A program made the translations under genes and the position numbers. DNA of 64,000 nt, from the NCBI RefSeq assembly GCF_963422545.1, contig NZ_OY730244.1, positions 39,662-103,661 on the forward strand. The letters run 5' to 3'. The stretch comes from an uncultured Flavobacterium sp. Its GTDB lineage: Bacteria > Bacteroidota > Bacteroidia > Flavobacteriales > Flavobacteriaceae. Numbering within the stretch: position 1 is the stretch's first letter; every line of letters starts with the position of its first letter. The notes below the pieces were generated by a model. That model saw only the letters and a program-made list of their open reading frames with translations. It was not told the DNA's origin and searched no databases. Positions 32,609-40,717 of this stretch are shown in pieces.

Positions 32609-33568
32609 ATGAAAAAATATGCATGCCTTCTTTTATTTGCGCTACTTTTAAATGGTTGCGATGATGGCAATCTAACAGTTGATACTGTAGATTTTGACAA
32701 AGTTACTGCTACAAACTGTGACACAACAAATACTTTACTTTACAAAATTAAAGACAGAACATCGCTATTATTGCAATTAGCTCCGCACAGTCTTATAAAT
32801 GATCCAACTCTCAAAGACACTTTAACTTATAATATCAATAATGATGGTCAATTTCGCGTTGTTTACAGAGCGTATGACGGCGCTGTTGGCGTACCAAACA
32901 TTTGCGGTGTGATTCCTCCTAAAACGCCAAATGTTATAGAAGAATGGCTAGGAACTGCAGGACAAATAAAAATTACTACTACACAAATTACTTCAGTTCC
33001 AAGCGAAGTCGACGGTAGTACCCGAATTACAGGTTATAACCACAACATTGTCTTTAAAAATATAACCTTTTCAAAACCTTCAGGACCACAAGTAGAACAA
33101 GAATATGTTTTTGGGGATTTTAAAATTACTATAAGTCCGCCTACTTTAACTTTTGCCAAACCGGAAGAAGCTAAAGAATGTCCAACGCAAAAACAAGTTT
33201 ACAACTACAATGCAGCATTTTATATAATGCTTCAAAACTTTGATCAAAGTTTGTTTAAAAACGAAGCGACTCCAGCCGGGCAACCAAGAGTAGGAACTAT
33301 AACTGATACACAAAATAATGTAGTCTATCGTACCCTTACCGGCGTTGCCTTAAACAGTGATTATTTCTGTCAGCCTACAACTCCAACAAACCCTGCTGTA
33401 AAAGAAACCTGGAATGGTACTAACGGAACAGTTGAGGTTACAACACAAATAACCGGAACTATAGTTATGCATACAATTACACTAAGAAATGTAACACTTG
33501 TAAAAGGGAACAGCAGCTTTAAATTAGGTAATAATTTTGTATTAGGAACAGTAACTAAAGCGCTATAA
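32609..33568 (+). CDS. Hypothetical lipoprotein with two repeated domains
   Basis: This 319-residue protein starts with a lipoprotein signal, LLLFALLLNGCDDGN, with the acylated Cys at residue 17. The mature part holds two copies of a domain of about 130 residues. The first starts CDTTNTLLYKIKDRTSLLL and ends with IVFKNITFSK, YVFGDFKI; the second starts CPTQKQVYNYNAAFYIMLQ and ends ITLRNVTLVK, FVLGTVTK. Each carries an EEW/KETWxGTxG strand motif. I do not recognise the family. It is probably exported to the outer membrane or periplasm. Confidence 0.8.
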   Translation: MKKYACLLLFALLLNGCDDGNLTVDTVDFDKVTATNCDTTNTLLYKIKDRTSLLLQLAPHSLINDPTLKDTLTYNINNDGQFRVVYRAYDGAVGVPNICGVIPPKTPNVIEEWLGTAGQIKITTTQITSVPSEVDGSTRITGYNHNIVFKNITFSKPSGPQVEQEYVFGDFKITISPPTLTFAKPEEAKECPTQKQVYNYNAAFYIMLQNFDQSLFKNEATPAGQPRVGTITDTQNNVVYRTLTGVALNSDYFCQPTTPTNPAVKETWNGTNGTVEVTTQITGTIVMHTITLRNVTLVKGNSSFKLGNNFVLGTVTKAL

Positions 33569-33612
33569 ATTAGGGTTTAAAAACACCATTTTAAAACCAA
33601 TTTAATTCTTAC

Positions 33613-33676
33613 AAAAAACGTCCGTTTTTCAAACTGATTTAAATACGAAATCAGAAAGAAAAATGGACGTTTTTTT
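33613..33676 (+). terminator. Terminator of the lipoprotein gene
   Basis: A run at 33613-33630 containing ACGTCCGTTTTTC pairs with GAAAAATGGACGT at 33658-33670, followed by T7. An inner pair, CTGATTT (33634-33640) with AAATCAG (33648-33654), extends the stem. Confidence 0.75.
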
Positions 33677-33715
33677 ATGCTTTAAAATGAACAGCTTTAA
33701 ACCCAAAAAACAACT

Positions 33716-34267
33716 TTATTTATTGTTTTGTCTAAAATAAACTTCAGTGGCACCTAAACCATATTTTTGATAATTCGCATCCTGAAAATCTATTCCGTCA
33801 TAACGGCCTAATAAAAAATCAAGTTCGGCTTTTAAAATTCCCTCGCCAACGCCGTGAATAAAAACGATTTTAGGAATGCGATTTCTGATTGCAAATTCTA
33901 TGTGTCTTTTTGCAGTTTCTGTCTGCAAAGTCAAGATATCATAATTTGACATTCCGCGTTTATTTGGGACTAGTTTTTCGATGTGTAAATCAAATTCCGG
34001 AGCTGCAAATTCGCGTTTATCCTTCTTTTCTTTTACAAAACTTCTTGGTTTTGGCTCTGTTTTCTCTTTCGAAATCTCATCTAAATTAATTCTTTTAATA
34101 GAATTCATTAAATTACTGGATTCCTGAATTTTAAGCAATTCATTGACAAAAAATGTCATCATAAATCCGTCCTCAGTTTCAATCAAAACTTCATTGTTTT
34201 TAACCGAAACTACTGTTCCGTTTATAGCTTCGTCTAAGACTGAAACCTTATCTCCTTTAGTCAACAT
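33716..34267 (-). CDS. Smr-domain protein with DUF2027-like N-terminus
   Basis: This 183-residue protein begins with a small KOW/DUF2027-like domain (LTKGDKVSVLDEAINGTVVSV) and ends with a Smr (small MutS-related) nuclease domain: FDLHIEKLV, AIRNRIPKIVFIHGVGEGIL and YGLGATEVYF. The HGxGxG motif is intact. Smr domains cut branched or RNA substrates. The ATG at 34267 overlaps the stop of the preceding small gene by 11 bases. An in-frame start 42 bases upstream lies inside that gene and is not preferred. Confidence 0.87.
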   Translation of the reverse strand: MLTKGDKVSVLDEAINGTVVSVKNNEVLIETEDGFMMTFFVNELLKIQESSNLMNSIKRINLDEISKEKTEPKPRSFVKEKKDKREFAAPEFDLHIEKLVPNKRGMSNYDILTLQTETAKRHIEFAIRNRIPKIVFIHGVGEGILKAELDFLLGRYDGIDFQDANYQKYGLGATEVYFRQNNK

Positions 34268-34442
34268 CCTTCTCCTCTTTATCTTGATTTTTACTTGGTG
34301 TTTTTGCACTCAACTGCATCATTCCATACATGAAAACTGCAATCGCAATTACCATGATATAGATATTTTTTTCTGCTGAAACCTGCTCGTATAATGCAAC
34401 CGAAATAGCAAGAATCATTATTATAATTTTAATCGCTTTCAT
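34257..34442 (-). CDS. Small membrane protein
   Basis: This 61-residue protein has two predicted membrane helices (about residues 4-20 and 25-44) and a charged tail, KTPSKNQDKEEKDVD. It is unrecognised. Its start lies 19 bases downstream of a TACTTTTG -7 box (34462-34469, minus strand), and it overlaps the Smr gene by 11 bases, so both are probably translated from one transcript. Confidence 0.68.
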   Translation of the reverse strand: MKAIKIIIMILAISVALYEQVSAEKNIYIMVIAIAVFMYGMMQLSAKTPSKNQDKEEKDVD

Positions 34443-34461
34443 ATTTTAAAGTATAAGAGTC

Positions 34462-34469
34462 CAAAAGTA
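34462..34469 (-). promoter_or_regulatory. -7 box of the small membrane protein-Smr operon
   Basis: The minus strand reads TACTTTTG, matching TAnnTTTG, 19 bases before the ATG at 34442. No -33 TTG is evident. Confidence 0.42.
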
Positions 34470-34547
34470 TAAAACTTTAAAATAGCAGTTCACTCCTTTG
34501 AAATGTTATCAAATATTTTTTTTGTAAAATTGTAAAAAATAATCGAC

Positions 34548-34832
34548 TTGAATTTAGAGAAATATATGATCCCCTGCCTGTTCAAAACATTCTTTGGAGT
34601 TGAGTGTTTAGGATGCGGTTTTCAGCGTGCTTTATTCTTACTTTTTCAAGGCAAATTTTTAGCTGCTTTTCAGATGTATCCAGCGGTCTATTCTACTCTT
34701 TTATTTTTTGTTTTTGTGGCGCTGTACTTTTTAGATAAATCAAGAAATTACAAAAAAATCACTTGGAATTTAGCGCTCATAAATATCGTTTTTATGCTTG
34801 GCGGATATTATTACAAACACTTCTATCTTTGA
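34548..34832 (+). CDS. DUF2752 membrane protein
   Basis: This 94-residue protein has the DUF2752 signature IPCLFKTFFGVECLGCGFQRAL with the paired cysteines (ECLGCG), followed by two membrane helices at about residues 42-61 and 73-90. Its function is unknown. Two starts are possible: a TTG at 34548 and an ATG at 34566. The cysteine motif is retained with either start. The gene is convergent with the DUF1003 gene. Confidence 0.8.
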   Translation: MNLEKYMIPCLFKTFFGVECLGCGFQRALFLLFQGKFLAAFQMYPAVYSTLLFFVFVALYFLDKSRNYKKITWNLALINIVFMLGGYYYKHFYL

Positions 34833-34858
34833 TTATTTTCAATCAAAAACATCTGAAA

Positions 34859-35560
34859 TTATTTCTTGATCTGGTTCAAAATATCATTCATCATTTCGAT
34901 TTGAACTTTCTGGATTTCGATTAATTCTTGTTGTTGGTGCATAATCATGTGATCAATTTTATCGTGAATCATTCTTATTTCTAACTCAGATTTCAGATTA
35001 ATCATATAATCTTTTTTAGCTCGGTTTCTGTCTTTTTCTTCTTGACGATTTTGGCTCATCATAATTACTGGAGCTTGCAATGCGGCAACACAGGATAAAA
35101 TCAAATTCAGTAAAATAAACGGATACGGATCAAAACCTTTATTAACCAAAATATAAACATTAGCACTAATCCAAACGATTATAAAAGCTAAAAACGAAAT
35201 AATAAACGTCCAGCTTCCACCAAAATCTGCCACCTGATCTGCTATTTTTTGTCCAAAACTTCTGGTTTCCTGCTCATCTTCTATAGTACTCACAATTGAC
35301 CTATCTTCTTTTAAAGAGGCAATAACACTTTTTTCAAGATCAGAAAGCGTACCAATTTCGGCAGATAAATAGTTCGAAACATATTGCTGACGATATTCAT
35401 TTAACTCCTTAACCGCAATGCAATCATCTTCGCAAAAAGAGGGGTGATCCCTGATAATCAATCCTAAAATTGGATTATGTATCGATTTTCCATAAATTTT
35501 CTCTTTTTCCGGAAATTCGAGATTAGAAATAGCACTCTTAAAAGTTGAATTGTTTTTCAT
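34859..35560 (-). CDS. DUF1003 membrane protein
   Basis: This 233-residue protein contains the DUF1003 domain: GQKIADQVADFGGSWTFIIS, FDPYPFILLNLILSCVAALQAP and VIMMSQNRQEEKDRNRAKKDY, with two central membrane helices. The C-terminus is a long helix and probably a coiled coil. An N-terminal domain (NPILGLIIRDHPSFCEDDCIA) with two cysteines precedes it. The function is unknown. It has its own transcription unit. Confidence 0.85.
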   Translation of the reverse strand: MKNNSTFKSAISNLEFPEKEKIYGKSIHNPILGLIIRDHPSFCEDDCIAVKELNEYRQQYVSNYLSAEIGTLSDLEKSVIASLKEDRSIVSTIEDEQETRSFGQKIADQVADFGGSWTFIISFLAFIIVWISANVYILVNKGFDPYPFILLNLILSCVAALQAPVIMMSQNRQEEKDRNRAKKDYMINLKSELEIRMIHDKIDHMIMHQQQELIEIQKVQIEMMNDILNQIKK

Positions 35561-35750
35561 TATTATAAATTTTACTCGCTAATTTACGCATTTAACTTCT
35601 TAAGAATCATATAAAATAATCGCTTTTATCATTCTTTTTTTTATCACAAATGGAATTCGCTATGCAAAATTTCTTTAGTTAATTCGTGCCTTTATTTACA
35701 AAAAACGCCTTACTTTTAACGTTTTAAATTATCCACTCAATTTTATAATT

Positions 35751-36542
35751 GTGACAAAAGACACTATCATACAAAATATAAAAGCTCTAAAAAGCCATTC
35801 AAACATTAATTACGGAATCAAAACCAAAACTGAAGATTTTACCGAAAAGCTTTTCTATACCCTTTTTGATTCGAATGCAGCTTTAAATGAGAGCATTGAT
35901 GAACTCGAAATCCGCTTTAAAGAGATTGCTGTTCTGGCCTGCAAAAAGCCCGAGAATTTATGCGAATCGATTTGGGATCGATTCCTCGAAAAATTACCGA
36001 GCGTTTTAGAAAAACTAAATGAAGATGCTGCTTATATTCTAGAAAATGATCCTGCATCAAACAGTATTGATGAAGTTTATCTGGCATATCCCGGTTTCTA
36101 CGCCATCGCTATTTACAGATTAAGTCACGAACTCTATAATCTGGATTTATTATTATTCTCAAGATTAATGAGCGAATATGCCCACAGAATTACCGGAACC
36201 GATATTCACGCTGGTGCAAAAATTGCTTCGCCGTTTTTTATCGATCACGCAACCGGAATCGTTATTGGTCAAACGACGGTTATCAAAAAACATGTCAAAA
36301 TTTACCAAGGTGTAACTCTGGGAGCATTAAGCGTAAGCAAAGAAATGAAAAACGCAAAAAGACATCCAACGGTAGAAGCTAATGTATGCATTTATGCCAA
36401 TGCAACTATTTTGGGAGGCGAAACCACTATTGGCAAAAATAGTATTGTGGGCGGAAATGCCTGGATCACTAAATCGATTCCAGAAGATTCTATTGTTCTA
36501 AATACTACTACAACTGAAGTTAAAATAAAAGAAAAAAAATAA
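35751..36542 (+). CDS. Serine O-acetyltransferase
   Basis: This enzyme makes O-acetylserine for cysteine synthesis. It is a 263-residue left-handed beta-helix protein with the family text GTDIHAGAKIASPFFIDHAT, GIVIGQTTVIKKHVKIYQGV and NATILGGETTIGKNSIVGGN. The longer N-terminal helical part resembles the plant/EpsC-type form. The start is GTG, with no ATG in range. Its stop is one base from the start of cysM, so the two form an operon and act in sequence. Confidence 0.93.
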   Translation: MTKDTIIQNIKALKSHSNINYGIKTKTEDFTEKLFYTLFDSNAALNESIDELEIRFKEIAVLACKKPENLCESIWDRFLEKLPSVLEKLNEDAAYILENDPASNSIDEVYLAYPGFYAIAIYRLSHELYNLDLLLFSRLMSEYAHRITGTDIHAGAKIASPFFIDHATGIVIGQTTVIKKHVKIYQGVTLGALSVSKEMKNAKRHPTVEANVCIYANATILGGETTIGKNSIVGGNAWITKSIPEDSIVLNTTTTEVKIKEKK

Positions 36543-36543
36543 A

Positions 36544-37431
36544 ATGGGTCCACAGAAATTGCTTAGCCTAATTGGAAATACTCCTTTGATGGAAACTGTC
36601 AATTTGGTTAAAAATAAAAACGTAAAACTTTTACTGAAACTTGAAGGGAATAATCCCGGCGGAAGCGTAAAAGACAGAGCTGCGTACAATATGATTGCTT
36701 CGGCTCTTGAAAGAGGCGATATTAAAAAAGGGGACAAACTAATTGAAGCAACAAGCGGTAACACCGGAATTGCTCTTGCCATGATTGCGCAATTGTTTCA
36801 AATAGAAATAGAATTGATTTTACCCGAAGATTCTACAAAAGAACGCACTCAAACAATGCGTGCTTATGGCGCTACAGTGATTTTAACGCCTGCTAGTGAA
36901 GGAATTATTGGTTCAAGGGATTATGCCGACAAAAAAGTAGCTCAAGGCGGTTATTTGATGCTTAATCAGTTTGCGAATGACGATAACTGGAAAGCACATT
37001 ACAAAACAACCGGTCCTGAAATCTGGAATGATACTGACGGGACTGTTACACACTTTGTTTCGGCAATGGGAACTACAGGAACGATCATTGGAACTTCTAC
37101 TTATTTAAAAGAAAAAAATCCGGCGATTCAAATTATTGGAGCGCAACCAAGCGACGGATCTCAAATACCCGGAATCCGTAAATGGCCACAGGAATATTTG
37201 CCTAAAATTTATGATGCTTCAAAAGTCGATACCGTTATTGATGTTAGTGAAGAAGAAGCTCGTGCAATGACAAAAAGATTAGCACTTGAGGAAGGTGTTT
37301 TTGCCGGAATGAGCAGCGGAGGTTCTGTTGCCGTAGCACTCAAAATTACAGAACAACTGGAATCTGGTGTTATTGTTGCCGTTATCTGTGATCGCGGTGA
37401 TCGTTATCTTTCTTCGGATTTATTTGATTAA
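36544..37431 (+). CDS. cysM: Cysteine synthase B (O-acetylserine sulfhydrylase)
   Basis: This PLP enzyme joins O-acetylserine with sulfide or thiosulfate to give cysteine. The pyridoxal lysine is in NNPGGSVKDRAAYN (Lys near residue 41), the phosphate loop is EATSGNTGIALAM and GTTGTIIGTS. The 295-residue length is typical. CysM rather than CysK is inferred from the GxxVKDR form and short C-terminus. It is cotranscribed with the serine acetyltransferase gene. Confidence 0.92.
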   Translation: MGPQKLLSLIGNTPLMETVNLVKNKNVKLLLKLEGNNPGGSVKDRAAYNMIASALERGDIKKGDKLIEATSGNTGIALAMIAQLFQIEIELILPEDSTKERTQTMRAYGATVILTPASEGIIGSRDYADKKVAQGGYLMLNQFANDDNWKAHYKTTGPEIWNDTDGTVTHFVSAMGTTGTIIGTSTYLKEKNPAIQIIGAQPSDGSQIPGIRKWPQEYLPKIYDASKVDTVIDVSEEEARAMTKRLALEEGVFAGMSSGGSVAVALKITEQLESGVIVAVICDRGDRYLSSDLFD

Positions 37432-37432
37432 G

Positions 37433-37501
37433 AAAGATGCAAAGGTTCAGAGGGACAAAGCTTTATTTTAAAACTTTGTCCCTCTGAACCTTTGCATCTT
37501 T
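37433..37501 (+). repeat. Perfect 28-bp inverted repeat (dispersed family)
   Basis: Bases 37433-37460 and 37474-37501 are perfect reverse complements, 28 bp with a 13-base loop. The stem includes AAAGGTTCAGAGGGACAAAG, which recurs exactly at 42585-42604. It begins directly after the cysM stop and ends before the converging kinase stop, so it may work as a bidirectional terminator. Confidence 0.8.
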
Positions 37502-37515
37502 GTAACTTAAAAAAC

Positions 37516-38565
37516 TTAGATCCCAAATTCAATTTTAAATTCAGCTCCTTTGTTTTTTCCTTCGCTTGTGGCACTTAATCTTCCTTTGTTTCTTTCTATA
37601 ATTTTCTTGCACAAATAAAGTCCAATTCCGGTCGACAATTCATTAGCAGTTCCTAGTCGGCTCATTTTGGTAAACTTCTTGAACAATTCATCAATCTGGT
37701 TTTTGTCAAAGCCAATTCCTTTATCCAACACTGTTATAACCAAGTTTGAATCCTGAATATATATTCTAACTTTAATTTCGCTGTCAAAATAAGAGAACTT
37801 AATTGCATTGCTTATCAAATTGACCAAAACCTGAATCAATAAACCTTCATCAATTTTAAGTTTTGCCTCGACTAATTCTAAACACAAACTCAATTTGATG
37901 TTTTTATCGATCAAACGCTGCTCAACCTGCTCGTTTATAAAAGGCAATATATTTGCAAATACGATCATTTTTGGATCTTGATTTACTTTTACAACCTGAT
38001 CTTGTTCTTTTAAAAGTTTTATGAAATTTTCGATGTATCGGAATTGCAAATTAGTCGATTCACAAATTAACTCGGCCAAATGCTTAATAGAATTTGATGG
38101 ATTTTCGCTTAAAATTAGCTTTGCCAAACCTTGAGGATTTCCTGCAAAATTTTTCAAATCATGAGAAAGCATATAAATCAAATCTTGCTTTTCATTTATA
38201 AAACTTTCAGATTCATAAATTGATTCCTGAATATTGCACATCAACAATCCTGCTTCGTCAGTATATTCTGTTGGCAAAACTGATAATTTTCTGTTATTTC
38301 TATAATCATCCAGAGATTTAGAGGCTAAAGAAATAGGTTTAATTAATTGATTTAAAACAAAAAGCGTCACTAAAGTCGCCACTAAAGTCATTATTAAAGC
38401 AAAAATTAAAATTGAAATTGGGGAAATCGAGTGATTTGAAAAAAGTACAAAAAACAGTATACTAATTAAGGGAATATGAATACCTATGAAAGCAACAAAT
38501 AGGAATTTGAATACATAACTTTTTCTCAGAAAGCCAATTTGCGAAAGATTATGATACAACTTCAT
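37516..38565 (-). CDS. Sensor histidine kinase
   Basis: This 349-residue membrane kinase has two N-terminal helices with a very short loop between them, then a HAMP-like segment and a dimerisation domain with the phospho-accepting His in LIYMLSHDLKNFAGNP. The ATPase domain shows VLVNLISNAIKFSY (N box), VITVLDKGIGFD (G1) and STGIGLYLCKKIIERNKG (G2). The almost absent periplasmic loop implies that it senses a membrane or cytoplasmic signal. No response regulator gene is adjacent, so it is an orphan. Confidence 0.92.
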   Translation of the reverse strand: MKLYHNLSQIGFLRKSYVFKFLFVAFIGIHIPLISILFFVLFSNHSISPISILIFALIMTLVATLVTLFVLNQLIKPISLASKSLDDYRNNRKLSVLPTEYTDEAGLLMCNIQESIYESESFINEKQDLIYMLSHDLKNFAGNPQGLAKLILSENPSNSIKHLAELICESTNLQFRYIENFIKLLKEQDQVVKVNQDPKMIVFANILPFINEQVEQRLIDKNIKLSLCLELVEAKLKIDEGLLIQVLVNLISNAIKFSYFDSEIKVRIYIQDSNLVITVLDKGIGFDKNQIDELFKKFTKMSRLGTANELSTGIGLYLCKKIIERNKGRLSATSEGKNKGAEFKIEFGI

Positions 38566-38712
38566 AAAATAATAACAATACTATAGGTTAAAAATGTAGC
38601 ATTTAGGGTTATTGCTATTAACAAAGTTAGTTTTTAAACTTGATAAAACTAGTATTTTAAAGAAATTGATAAAATATTTTGAAATTTAAATTTATAAAAG
38701 TTTACAAACCCT

Positions 38713-38720
38713 TATTTTTG
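38713..38720 (+). promoter_or_regulatory. -7 box of rlmD
   Basis: TATTTTTG matches TAnnTTTG and ends four bases before the rlmD ATG. The predicted start of transcription falls on the start codon, so the mRNA is likely leaderless. Confidence 0.5.
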
Positions 38721-38724
38721 CGCT

Positions 38725-40137
38725 ATGGGAAGAAAAAATACAGACAAAGTTGTCTTTCATCAAATTCAAGTTCTTGATGCTGGAGCAAAAGGAGTATCAG
38801 TGGCTAAGGCTCCTGACGGAAAAGTAATCTTTATTCCGAATGTTGTTCCAGGTGATGTTGTTGACGTACAAACTTTCAAAAAAAGAAAAGCCTATTATGA
38901 AGGCAAAGCCGTAAAATTTCACGAATTTTCAGAACATCGCATTGAACCAATATGCGAGCATTTTGGAGTTTGCGGAGGATGTAAATGGCAAAATATGAAA
39001 TACAGCCAACAGTTGCATTACAAACAAAATGAGGTAAAAAATCATTTGCAACGCATAGGAAAAGTTGAACTTCCTGAATTTGAAACTATTTTAGGTTCAG
39101 AAAAACAGTTTTTCTATAGAAATAAAATGGAGTTTTCGTTTTCTAACAGCCGTTGGTTAACCGAAAAAGAAATCGAAAGCACTGAAGATTTAGGAAACAG
39201 AAATGCTTTAGGATTTCATATTCCGAAAATGTGGGATAAAATTCTTGACATCAGTAAATGTCATTTACAAGAAGATCCTTCAAATGCGATCAGAAACGAA
39301 ATCAGAGCTTTTGCCAATGAGCATAATCTTGCATTCTTTAATCCAAGAGAGCATTCTGGTTTATTGAGAACTTTAATGATCCGTACGGCTTCAACCGGCG
39401 AAATAATGGTTTTAATTCAATTTTTCGAAAATGATAAAAAGAACCGTGAATTGGTTTTAGATCATCTTTACGAGAAATTTCCGCAAATTACTTCGTTGCA
39501 ATATGTCGTAAACGCAAAACAAAACGATACTATTTACGATCAGGATATCAAACTTTATAAAGGAAGAGATTATATTCTGGAAGAAATGGAAGGTTTAAAA
39601 TTCAGCATCAATGCTAAATCTTTTTACCAAACCAATTCTGATCAGGCTTATGAATTATACAAAATAACACGTGACTTTGCCGGACTTTCCGGTAATGAAA
39701 CTGTTTATGATTTATATACAGGAACCGGAACTATTGCGCAATTTGTTTCTAAAAAAGCAAAAAAAGTAATTGGTGTAGAAAGTGTTCCTGAAGCTATTTT
39801 AGACGCTAAAGCAAATGCAGAACGCAATAATATAACCAATTGTGAGTTTTTTGTAGGAGATATGAAAGTGGTATTTAACGAAAGTTTTATCGCTCAACAC
39901 GGAAAACCTGATGTTATTATTACAGATCCGCCTCGTGATGGTATGCATGCTGCTGTTATTGATCAAATTCTGAAAATTGCTCCTAAAAAAGTAGTTTATG
40001 TAAGTTGTAATTCCGCAACACAAGCGCGTGATTTAGCTTTAATGGATGAAAAATACAAAGTTACACGTGTGCGACCAGTTGATATGTTTCCGCAGACACA
40101 TCATGTTGAAAATGTTGTACTTTTAGAACTTCGATAA
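38725..40137 (+). CDS. rlmD: 23S rRNA (uracil-C5)-methyltransferase RlmD
   Basis: This SAM-dependent enzyme methylates U1939 of 23S rRNA. An N-terminal TRAM domain is followed by the iron-sulfur cysteines in CEHFGVCGGCKWQ, and the methyltransferase domain has YDLYTGTGTIAQF, ITDPPRDGMH and the catalytic Cys in VVYVSCNSATQARDL. The length is 470 residues. Related RlmC and TrmA are alternatives; RlmD is inferred from the TRAM domain and cysteine pattern. It is preceded by a -7 box only four bases away. Confidence 0.94.
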   Translation: MGRKNTDKVVFHQIQVLDAGAKGVSVAKAPDGKVIFIPNVVPGDVVDVQTFKKRKAYYEGKAVKFHEFSEHRIEPICEHFGVCGGCKWQNMKYSQQLHYKQNEVKNHLQRIGKVELPEFETILGSEKQFFYRNKMEFSFSNSRWLTEKEIESTEDLGNRNALGFHIPKMWDKILDISKCHLQEDPSNAIRNEIRAFANEHNLAFFNPREHSGLLRTLMIRTASTGEIMVLIQFFENDKKNRELVLDHLYEKFPQITSLQYVVNAKQNDTIYDQDIKLYKGRDYILEEMEGLKFSINAKSFYQTNSDQAYELYKITRDFAGLSGNETVYDLYTGTGTIAQFVSKKAKKVIGVESVPEAILDAKANAERNNITNCEFFVGDMKVVFNESFIAQHGKPDVIITDPPRDGMHAAVIDQILKIAPKKVVYVSCNSATQARDLALMDEKYKVTRVRPVDMFPQTHHVENVVLLELR

Positions 40138-40150
40138 CAAAAAACTATAA

Positions 40151-40717
40151 ATGAAAAAAATAGTAGCTTTTTTATTGCTCTTTACTTTTGGCTTATCAAG
40201 CTGTGAGAAAGATGATATTTGCGATCCAAATACACCTACTACTCCCCGATTAGTAATAGCTTTTTATGATAATGCCGATGCAACTATACCCAAAAAAGTA
40301 ACCAATTTAAAAGTAGTTGGTATAAATGCAGATGGCACAGAACAGACTACCGGAATTGTTTTCAACAAAAGTATTACAACTGATGCTAAATATCTTGCAA
40401 ATGGTACTTCTATTTCGATTCCGTTAAAAACAAATGAAGAATCTACCACTTATAAGTTTATTTTTAATGCCGCAAGTACAGATCCTACTTTGACCAATAC
40501 AGATGTAATACGATTTGACTACACACATAAAGATATATATGTATCAAGAGCATGTGGATACAAAACTAATTTTACGTTAAATCCTGCTGTTGTTGCTCCT
40601 CCATCACAACCTTTTATATTTAATCCGGGAATAGATGGAGCTTGGATGAAAGTTATTAACGTAGAAAAATTTAACATTGAATCTGAAAATGAGACACACA
40701 TTAAAATATACTTTTAG
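40151..40717 (+). CDS. DUF6452 lipoprotein
   Basis: This 188-residue protein has a lipoprotein signal, LLLFTFGLSSCEKDD, with Cys at residue 18. The mature part (RLVIAFYDNADATIPKKVTNL, HKDIYVSRACGYKTNFTLN) fits the DUF6452 family known from Bacteroidetes. The function is unknown. It begins 14 bases after rlmD and its end overlaps the DUF6048 gene by 29 bases, so the three genes may be cotranscribed. Confidence 0.83.
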   Translation: MKKIVAFLLLFTFGLSSCEKDDICDPNTPTTPRLVIAFYDNADATIPKKVTNLKVVGINADGTEQTTGIVFNKSITTDAKYLANGTSISIPLKTNEESTTYKFIFNAASTDPTLTNTDVIRFDYTHKDIYVSRACGYKTNFTLNPAVVAPPSQPFIFNPGIDGAWMKVINVEKFNIESENETHIKIYF

